A DNA stretch of 64,000 bases from Liolophura sinensis (lineage: Eukaryota > Mollusca > Polyplacophora > Chitonida > Chitonidae): positions 13,177,191 through 13,241,190 of the forward strand of contig NC_088300.1 of assembly GCF_032854445.1 (NCBI RefSeq). The letters run 5' to 3'. Made by a program: the position numbers and the translations under genes. Every line of letters begins with the position of its first letter. Positions within the stretch are counted from its first letter, which is position 1. Of this stretch, positions 56,501 through 64,000 are shown in pieces. Below the pieces are notes generated by a model that was given only the letters and a program-made list of their open reading frames with translations, was not told the origin of the DNA and ran no database searches.

Positions 56501-58404
56501 GGTCGATTTTTAAAGTCTTTGCTATGACCCGACCCGGGTTTGATCCCGGACCTCCCGACATCGTTAGGGCATTGTAATCGATAGTTTTTCGGAAGATGGT
56601 CAAATGAAACGGGGTGCATTCCTCTTTGCTTCTGCGTTTCCGAAAAACAATGAAAAATAGGCCTGACATAAAGAAATCAGATTGTAATTTGAAAACCTGA
56701 CTGTTAACAGCTACATACAGCACGCGAGCTTATCTGTCATGTGATTATAATCATTATAAAATACAACCATTAGTAAATACAGTCATTATAATATACAACC
56801 ATTATAAAATATATCCATTTTAAAAATTTCACATTATTTTACTATTATAACAACGAATATTGAAAATGTTCCCGAGGAAGAGTCTTGCTCTTCAAAGCAG
56901 ATCGTTTGCAACAGAATATGTGCCTGTCAGAGCAGACCATGTGCTGTGATACTAACTCAGATGATCCTAGGGTTCATGTAGCTTTCTGGAATCTAACCCA
57001 AGCTATCACCACTTGTACGGCCTCGTTTTTTGGGAAGACAAACTAAATTCATCCAGTTGTAATGGCATCATGTTAATGACCTTTATGATTAGGCTTCCGT
57101 TTAACTCCCCTCGCCTAAGGGTTTTCTCTTTTGTTAACTAGAAATTCCCCCTCGAGGGATTAAATGATTACACGGATATCAGAAATTCAGAAAATTGTTA
57201 AAACAATGTTTTCATGCAAGCTGATGTCAACCTGGGGTTAACCTAACAAAGCTAAAACAATGATAAAAGTAAAGATTTATATATTTATTTATTTGATTGG
57301 TGTTTTACGCCGTTCTCAAGAATATTTCACTTATATGACTTCGGCCAGCATTATGGTGGGTGGAAACCGGGCACAGTCCGGGAGAAACCCACGACCATCC
57401 GCAGGGTGCTGGCAGACCTTCCCACTTCCGGCCGGAGAGGAAGCCAGCATGAGCTGGACTTGAACTCACAGCGGCCGCATTGGTGAGAGACTCTAGGGTC
57501 ATTACGCTGCGCTAGCGCGCTAACCAACTGAGCCATGGAGGCCCCCATAAAAGTAAAGAGCCATTTGGTCTAGCATAGTGAAATATGGCATACTGCGCCA
57601 TTTCTTGGTTTTGAATATAAAATCTTGAGAGATACCTCTCCATAGAAGATTTGTATATTAGTTTATCAGTTAAAAATTACATTATACATTTTGTAACGGC
57701 CTAAAATGAACATTCAAGACAGATACATTTACCTTTTAAGGTCAGATTTGTTAACTAGTTAAGACAGTTAATTATGGCATACCAAATTATTCCCGTTCCT
57801 ACATAGACATTCATCCAAGATATCCTTCAAGGGCAGGCTTGTTTGACAGTTAAACATGGCATAATGTATTACTCTGTTCTTAAATGGACAGTCATCAAAG
57901 ATACCGTCCACGGTCAAATTTACTTGTTAATCGGTTTAACAGTTAAACTATGTCATAACGCATTATCCTCGTTGTTAAATAGACATTAAACCAAGGTTCC
58001 CTTCAAGGTCAGATTTGTTAATCGCTTTGGCAGTTAAACATGGTATTATGCATTATCTCTGATCTTAAATGGACATTCATGAACGATAACCTTCAAAAGT
58101 ACACTTGTTAATCGGTTTAACAGTTAAAACTATCATAACTCACGATGCGCCATCTGAAAAGGACATTCGTCCAAGGAAATCTTAAAGTACAGATTCACTT
58201 AACTGTTTCAAGCCTCGGTTCTAGCCTTCGTCTTTGTAATAAAAGTACTTACCTTGTAAAGACAATGACCCCACAAGAAGACAAGTCTCCTCTGAGTAGT
58301 TTCCAAGTTTCCTGAACAAGGGTAATTTGTTCCTGCGTTAAACACGAGTTGATCTTGACCTGACTTGGTTTGGCAACACACCCTGTTAACGCTTCGTTCC
58401 CCAT
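50439..58404 (-). CDS. Haem globin, neuroglobin / globin-X type, 179 aa
   Basis: Exons are 58404-58253, 54127-53890 and 50588-50439, joined in phases 2 and 0. Globins bind haem and O2, NO or other ligands; neuroglobin and globin-X types are neural or membrane-associated sensors or redox proteins rather than bulk oxygen carriers. Key positions: LTQEQITLVQETWKLL (helix A, W34); RFFQTNAEMKGLFPKI with CD1 Phe63; distal E7 His87 (LQKHATTV); proximal F8 His119 (VGQTHARRQV); and C-terminal helix EAADAWRKVYEYICIRMKEG. Introns fall at B12.2 and G7.0, the ancestral pair of animal globins. The ATG has a strong context (ACCATGG), and the protein starts MGN with a nearby Cys9, suggesting but not proving N-myristoylation/palmitoylation as described for globin X. 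The introns are about 4.1 and 3.3 kb and repeat-rich. Confidence 0.93.
52845..53079 (-). repeat. tRNA-SINE family 1, nearly full-length degenerate copy
   Basis: TTTTACGCCGTACTCAAGAA, GACAGTGGCCAGCACTATAG, CATCCGCATGTTGATGGCAG and TGCTGCGCCAGCGCGC cover the 3' end, core and head. It lies in globin intron 2. Confidence 0.88.
53890..54127 (-). CDS. Globin gene, exon 2 (haem pocket)
   Basis: 238 nt, phase 2 in and phase 0 out, acceptor TACTCTTCAG, donor AAA|GTAGGT. It contains CD1 Phe, distal His and proximal His, so the whole haem-binding pocket is in one exon, as in vertebrate globins. Confidence 0.93.
55780..55925. repeat. Palindromic GGTTCT...AGAACC repeat cluster
   Basis: Four to five imperfect copies of a self-complementary motif (GGTTCTGTATAGAACC, GGTTCTTTGTAGAACC, GGGTTCTATATTGAA) alternate with GTGAGCGAAAA-like spacers. 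Each could form a short hairpin. They lie in globin intron 1. Confidence 0.75.
55933..56000 (+). repeat. tRNA-SINE family 1, 3' end
   Basis: CGTATAAGTGAAATATTCCT, then GAGTACGGCGTAAAACATCA and an AAAT tail. It follows the palindromic GGTTCT repeat array directly. Confidence 0.85.
56147..56237 (-). repeat. tRNA-SINE family 1, 3' end
   Basis: TTTATTTATTTCATTGGTGT, TTTACGCCGCACTCATGAAT and TTATGGTGGGAGGAAACCGG. It is cut off at a family 2 copy that starts about 25 bases later. Confidence 0.85.
56262..56600 (-). repeat. tRNA-SINE-like family 2 copy with head
   Basis: It starts TATGTAAGTATGCTTGGGGT, then CTTAAGAATTTTTCAG, and ends with GCGCCAAGCGAGACTGATGA and CCCGACCCGGGTTTGATCCC, the last containing a good B-box-like match in reverse. 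The middle differs from other copies. Confidence 0.7.
57276..57546 (-). repeat. tRNA-derived SINE (family 1), near full length, with 13-bp target-site duplication
   Basis: Read on the minus strand: a tRNA-like head (GGCCTCCATGGCTCAGTTGG, the A box) with a B box (GAGTTCAAGTCC), a conserved central core with GGTTTCTCC...CCGG, a 3' end GTACGGCGTAAAAC-like, and an AAAT-repeat tail. Perfect 13-bp direct repeats (ATAAAAGTAAAGA) lie at 57263-57275 and 57547-57559. It sits in globin intron 1. Confidence 0.92.
57705..58205. repeat. Degenerate tandem repeat, unit about 103 bp, about 5 copies
   Basis: Each unit contains AAATGGACATTCATCCAAGA, then CCTTCAAGGTCAGATTTGTT, AATCGGTTTAACAGTTAAAC and ATGGCATAATGCATTA. 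It begins only about 50 bases inside globin intron 1, next to the exon 1 donor. Confidence 0.82.
58253..58404 (-). CDS. Globin gene, exon 1
   Basis: 152 nt, residues 1-50 plus two bases, donor AAG|GTAAGT in phase 2 (position B12.2). An overlapping ATG at 58432 opens a different frame that does not resemble globin and is ignored. Confidence 0.92.
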
Positions 58405-60371
58405 GGTGTAATAAGTAGCCTCCATACAACATTTGGACCCCGACGGTGTAATGTGGCAGCAGATCGTCCAGGCTATCGTCTATGCCTATGCATTGAGTTT
58501 TCCGTCATCATACCAAGATGACCCAGCATAGGAGTAATTGGGAGGAATCTCCCAGCGGGTGGTCTGCTACCCTCAACTAGGCAGAGGCTGGAGGTGGCAG
58601 GAGAAGAAAGACCATGGTATCTCGCCTCTTCTTCTTTTCTGTGTGTAAGCCTAAGTTTGTCAGCCGCAGTTTTAATGGAGCTTGCCTGGACTATCGATTA
58701 GTAGAGTCTTTACGGCTAGCGCCATATAGACAGCGTCGAGTCGCTTAGCACAGTCCCAATCCTGTGGCTGATCCGATTCTACAAATACTGCTCCCTGAAA
58801 TCCGCACAGTTTTGAAAGAGATTCCTATAACATAGTGTCATGTCTTTTATAGTCGCAGAACACTGGGGACATTAGATCATTTATTATTTTTCACAAAGAG
58901 GGAGAGAGTGTTTATTCATGTTTACCACTTTGTACTTGAAACCGTCAAAGAGCAAAACTCTGGCGTGTGAGGAAATCGCATTTAATGAATTCTACACGAC
59001 TGTTCTCTTCAACTGGAGCACTGACTTTGCACGTAGAAGTACAGGTCTACCAACGTTATAAGGATTTTCTAAGCAGAACGTTTCTCAATGCAAGGGATTT
59101 TGAATTGAGGATTTATTAATTAGAAGCACGTTATAGCCCCAGGATCTACATTTACTTTTATACACCATAAGCGACTGAAAAGATTTTGGGTCGAGATGTG
59201 AATGCTTTCCCTGTATTCCTACCTCAGAATCTGCAAATATACTGGAGGCCTGAAGGCCAGTATACCTACGAAAAGAGCTTGACGTAAACAAGAGTTCCAA
59301 CCATGGCGCCCGCCTTACGAATTAATGACTCTTTTCCCCGCAAGACGCAGCCTTTCTCATCCATGACATCTGGCGCTAAAATGGTCTGATGACCAACGGG
59401 TGTTTCATTGTACGCATCTGCAGCTCAATCAGAGCAACGATCTCAGCTGAACCACGCTGTTACAATTAAATTACTTTCATAATACTTATTCATTCTACAT
59501 CATGCATTCCGATGTCTGGGGTAAAAATTGTAATAAAAAACTGCACGATTTAGTTGCTTTAGCGTGTTTTGTGATGGAGAAAAAGCCATTACTTAGGTAA
59601 AATTTGATTACAATTGACAGATTTCAGTTCTGATACCAGCAGACTGGAAAAGTAATCAATACAACAGAATTTAGGGCTTTAAGCCGTCAATAGGAACAAC
59701 GCTATCTTCTCTGAAACGCACGTTTTGTTTGTCACCAGCGAAGAAGGTCGGATTTTTGATAGAAATGACATTAAATCGGAAACAATATTTCTACAACTAT
59801 TTATCGCTAAAGAAGCTTACGTCAAATCTCGTTTGCACCGAGTGCACGAAGAAGTTTTTCTAAGGACACCATCTATAACACTGGTTCCCAAGAGGATCCT
59901 GATGTACACGTGTATCAGATTCGTCATCCTTAGTGAAAATATAGTTCGGAAAACAAAAAACATATGCCCTGTTAGTAATCACACTTTTCTGTACTGTCAA
60001 GTATATTTGCAGATTCCTAGCCAGATTATTTTTTGTTGTTATTTCGTTATTGTTGTTGTCGATATTGGATTTCACAGAGATAGAACTTTTCAGAAATATC
60101 AGAAAGAGAAGGTAGGAATTCTTTATTATATGAAGTATTAAACGGACCCTTTTTGCTGAAAAGACAGCAAAAAAAAGTTTTTTTGGTTAAAAATATGTCA
60201 CCAGATTGTTTTCAAAGCAGCACGGATTTTAGAATGGTAAGGACTAATTTTCCTCACTTCACACATATCAAGATAACACAATTATGGTATCTCGATAATA
60301 GGTGTTGAATTCATCTTCAGCAACATAACGTCAGTCCATCCATCCATATTCCATTTAAGATTCCTGGCTTA

Positions 60372-60653
60372 TTGCCAAATCGATCGGACTTCATCAGCTT
60401 GTCTGGTTACGTGGCTGTTTATCATCTCTTGGCGAGAGGGGTTAGAATATCTGAGTGGACACCAGGAACACCGTCGTCACCCCGCCAGATTAGCGTCAAG
60501 GCGAGCACGTTTAATGTTATTACGCTAGCTTATCCACGTTGTCTCTCAATCAATGATGTCTGGCTAATTCAGTCAGCAGTAAATGTTGTCATATCCTTAA
60601 TTCTTTTTTTTGCAAGTTTAGAATATATCAAATGGGCACTACAGAAAAATTAG
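60372..60653 (+). pseudogene. Possible Cys-loop ligand-gated channel M2-M3 fragment
   Basis: A 93-codon frame contains SEWTPGTPSSPRQISVKAST, then PRCLSINDVWLIQ, a hydrophobic run and FFASLEYIKWA. This recalls the Cys-loop receptor pattern 'SFW....P.R...G.TT' (M2 start) and 'S..D.W....FVF..LLEYA' (M3). The M2-M3 spacing is about seven residues shorter than usual, and the preceding frame holds a tryptophan-rich piece (LFIISW) out of phase. If real it is a decayed or very divergent exon. Low confidence. Confidence 0.22.
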
Positions 60654-62175
60654 CGAAAGTATTGAGACTGTAAACGTAAGAATATGAAAGCTTTGCACTG
60701 GTTACATCATAAGTTTAGGAAGTATATGACAAACATGTTATTACAGGGGCAAAATATTATCTGATTACGGATCGAGTTTACAAACAATATACACATGTAA
60801 TAAATACGTCATTGGATGAAATTAATATTCGAGGAGGCAGCGCAAGCCTGGGGCATGTTATGCCAGTTCGTGATCTGCATTAGAAGCCGTTTAACATGGA
60901 GGACTCATTAAACATCGATTTGATTAGAGGAACATTTACCCTTTTGGGCATTAGGGCAGAAAACATACTAAGTTGAATGAGTTATAAACTGTGAGTACGT
61001 TCTGGTGTGACATTTTCGTCCTAATTGTTGTATGTCCTGCTCGAACAGAACTAAGTTTATTAAAATTGTTACATATTTATGTCAGCTTCAACGCAGGACA
61101 AAAAACAAATGGCAGTTTATTACAGCAATATGTAATGTTACTATAAACCAAAATGCATATATGGGAAACCTCTGTTTTGTATTGCTGGAGTGATATCCGG
61201 CAATATTTACCAGGCCAGCGATTTAGATGATTAAACTTATGAAGATAATTCTTTCTATTCGCATAGGAAAGATGAAAACAACATCCTGTAAATGTTAATA
61301 AACATAAGAATATGGTCTGAAATTCTTTTAGTATCATCACAGATATGGAGATAACGTGGATGTGGATCAGAGTCAACTGGATACCACTCAAGTCATCTCA
61401 ACTGGCCATTTACTGGAGTTAATTGATTAGTGACCTCGCGCTGTCTATGGAACTTCCGTTGTCTCGGTCCACTCAGTAAAATGTTGATGTCTCAGAAAGC
61501 CGCTCAGGTACCTACACTTTGATGTCACGACATGCTGGATGAAGCACCTGAGGACGTCCAGTACCAGTAAAATATCACTTCCGGTTGTACCTGTATACCG
61601 CACGAACTAGTTCTCAACGTCCCTAACACGTACATGTATATGGCAAAGAACTCGAGAAGAATGAACCGTTAGCACTTTGAACATCAAAGTTTGGTTAATA
61701 TCAAGACGATCAATTCACGTTCCCCTGTAGTCATGATCATGATCAGAGGTGAACAGAATGTCGTCGAAAGAGAAAGAACCCGACTGGTAAATATTTTTTC
61801 ATAAGTGAACTCTTAAGAGCAAGTTATAAAACTCGATAAAATAAATGAATAAATACGAGCAAAACCAGTATAGTAATTCTACTGAGTTAGTGAGAGAAAT
61901 TAACGTTCAGTACAAAACATCTGAAAGTCAGAAGAGAAATGTAAAGAAATACCCTGAAAGAAAAGTCGAAAAATTTAGTTATACAAGTAAGCTAATTCAA
62001 CTCAGAGTCTTATGACCAGATCAACCGAGTGATGAAGACTCTCTGAGTTTTCCGACTTACAAAGTAATAACAATATAACCGGAAGAGTTTCACTTGTTGT
62101 CCAGTTGTGTAGTTCAGATGTTTAATCAGTTGACCCAAACTTTTCTCTCAGTATACAGAGTCTATGATGTATGGC

Positions 62176-62362
62176 ATGAAGTCCAACCCATGCTGGCGTC
62201 CTCTCCGGCCGTATGTGGGGAGGTCTGCCAGCAGCCTGTGGCTGGTCGTGGGTTTCCCCAGGGCTCTGCCCGGTTTCCTCCCAACATAATGTTGGCCGCC
62301 GTTATATAAGTGAAATATTCATGAGTGTGGTGAAAAACACAAATCAAATAAATAAATAAAAG
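62176..62362 (+). repeat. tRNA-SINE family 1, copy lacking part of the head
   Basis: AAGTCCAACCCATGCTGGCG, TCCTCTCCGGCCGTATGTGG, CAGGGCTCTGCCCGGTTTCC, GTGAAATATTCATGAG and a CAAATAAATAAATAAA tail. Confidence 0.9.
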
Positions 62363-63164
62363 TATTGCGTGAGAAAATCTGACATATTTTGATTTCCGGT
62401 TATACCATGAAGGTCACCTTCGATCTTAAACATTCATCTTGAACAAGGTTGACATTATACCTCAGATCATTTATGTTATAACAGTTTATAATGCATGTAA
62501 ACAAGCGAATCTGGATATCCTTGCTCACATATATAATTTCAAGAGTGTCATTTTCTTATCCTACCTTGAAATGATAAACGTAAATTGGTTGTGGCCACAT
62601 TCATCTTCGACCATAAGACGATGAATGTGTCTACATTGAGCGATTAAATATCTTTAATCCTTATTTCGAGTCCCTTGTGTGTGAACGTGCAATAAAACTC
62701 CGTAAAACTGTAAGTTAAAAATTTGGATAATTGTGGACAAATACCTTAAAAGCTTGGCGGTCAATGGATTTCATTCTTTCATGGTACAGAAGCAGAAAAT
62801 TTTTTTTCTCCATAAAGACACCTCCTTAACTCAAAGGTGTCAATAGAGCAAAATAAGTGGATGTGTATATCTTTGTACCAACCTGTAACACTGTCTTATT
62901 GAACTGACAGCCAACAGGGAAATAATAGCCCATTTCAGTCATTTGATTACACATGGAGAGGTTGAAAGGCCAGTGAAACACAGATGAATGCATATGGTTA
63001 TGGAAAATATATCAAATTTGAACTTCGATATGGAATTCATGCCTACAATATTCATTGTCTGCCCGGCATCATCGAAAACTGATGACCGCTTCTCTCTCTT
63101 GTGTTACCGGCTTTATTTCTTATTTGTATAATTTCTTACATACCTTTGTCCTTGGGAGTTAGTG

Positions 63165-63255
63165 TTAAACGTTGTTTTGGAAATGGATCTTGCGATTATC
63201 GACTTGGAACGCCTTTTACGGACTACGAATGGTATATGAATGTCGGACTTGACCC
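63165..63255 (+). repeat. Dispersed repeat family 4, second copy
   Basis: GGAAATGGATCTTGCGATTA, then TCGACTTGGAACGCCTTTTA and GGTATATGAATGTCGGAC, alignable over about 85 bases with 42475-42565. Confidence 0.7.
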
Positions 63256-64000
63256 TTATATTTAACATAACCAAAGAGTTCAGCCAGGTCTTTTTATGCC
63301 TGTAAATACTTTAGCTCTGGAGTTTAACCCAATATTTATTCTTGACATTCGGTAACTTTGATGCAGACATCAGCTGGCAATCTCGATACTTGAATTGTGT
63401 TACTACTATTAGACGAATACATTGCTATTAGGCTTTACATTATAAAATGGAGTGATGAATACCATGTCTAAGTGAGTACATGTAACACGTTTGAACAACT
63501 AAAACATCAAAATTTTCAATGCCTTACATCATTAATTTATTGGTTGCTTGCATTTTAAGACATTTCAATATTTGTTATGTGATGAATGTATATCTTTCTA
63601 TCAGTTCAGTAGCAGTGGCCAACAATCTGACACCATATCCGGTGTACTCTGAGTATATGCTAACAATGGGCATCCTTCGAGTCGGAAATATAATATGGGC
63701 ACTGTTGGAAAAGCCTTATAGACACGATTCTACTCGAAATTAAATCTGGACTATCCGTGAAAGATGATCTAACCTTTTCGGGGCTGCTTTGAAGGCGGTT
63801 TTATATTCGTTAGAGCCCACAAGTATAAGGTGTACTATACACCGTGTCCCTCATGGGCCTATAATGGATTAGACATTTTGTGCATTCAGCAAATTAAGAC
63901 ACATTTAGTTCCATCTCGCCGTCTTTTGGGTAGTTCCCTTCAGCGTTTATGGCGACATTTATAGCTCGTGCCATCAAAACGATTCTCCAGGACATGTCTA

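Larger units (their letters stand above)
58405..64000. other. Region upstream of the globin gene, no confident gene
   Basis: The first 250 bases above the globin ATG are less AT-rich than the surroundings (e.g. 58500-58620) and may include its promoter. Beyond are a SINE (62176-62362), a family 4 repeat and the doubtful channel-like frame at 60372. Nothing else is identified. Confidence 0.5.

Noticed and set aside
57480-57546. tRNA gene
   Set aside because: The A- and B-box match is the head of a SINE that continues into the family core and tail and has target-site duplications. The cloverleaf is not intact.
59725-60141. 138-codon plus-strand frame
   Set aside because: It is hydrophobic in its second half but without domain resemblance or splice signals that join it to anything nearby.

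Overview
The window reads as nuclear DNA from a spiralian (lophotrochozoan) invertebrate, most probably a mollusc. It is AT-rich, the genes are split by kilobase-scale introns with GT..AG borders, and it is littered with degenerate tRNA-derived SINEs whose conserved core and (AAAT)n tail I associate with molluscan genomes. The phylum is an inference from repeats and gene style, not a proof. There is one 200-base assembly gap (27564-27763).

Four protein-coding genes can be rebuilt exon by exon with consistent reading phase at every junction. (1) 4402-20139, minus strand: a CD36 / scavenger receptor class B-like membrane glycoprotein of 8 coding exons and 681 aa. It carries about 180 extra residues in its ectodomain, all in one large exon. 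(2) 29960 or 31283 to 36233, plus strand: a ninjurin-family gene. Its two-helix membrane core lies in one terminal exon (35853-36233) and is preceded by an array of six short, mutually homologous, all phase-0 exons that encode repeats of an acidic Ser/Tyr/Asn-rich extracellular segment. A dead Tc1-like transposon sits in the last intron. (3) 37101-41276, minus strand: an SLC46-type major facilitator transporter (484 aa, 4 coding exons), tail-to-tail with the ninjurin-like gene. (4) 50439-58404, minus strand: a 179-aa haem globin of the neuroglobin / globin-X type, with introns at the two positions classically shared by animal globins (B12.2 and G7.0).

Between and inside these genes lie at least 17 copies or fragments of one tRNA-SINE family, including one nearly full-length copy with a perfect 13-bp target-site duplication. 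There are five copies of a second tRNA-SINE-like family, two other dispersed repeat families, and several minisatellites with unit lengths of about 43, 21, 49 and 103 bp. The long open frames over the 21-bp and 49-bp arrays come from the repeats and are not genes.

The most interesting object is the ninjurin-like gene. Ninjurins are small homophilic membrane proteins, and vertebrate NINJ1 carries out plasma-membrane rupture in lytic cell death. Here the extracellular arm is built from a tandemly duplicated exon cassette in which any exon can be skipped or added without a frameshift, an architecture suited to a splice-variable ectodomain. The CD36-like receptor with a private insertion and no canonical C-terminal cysteine set comes second.
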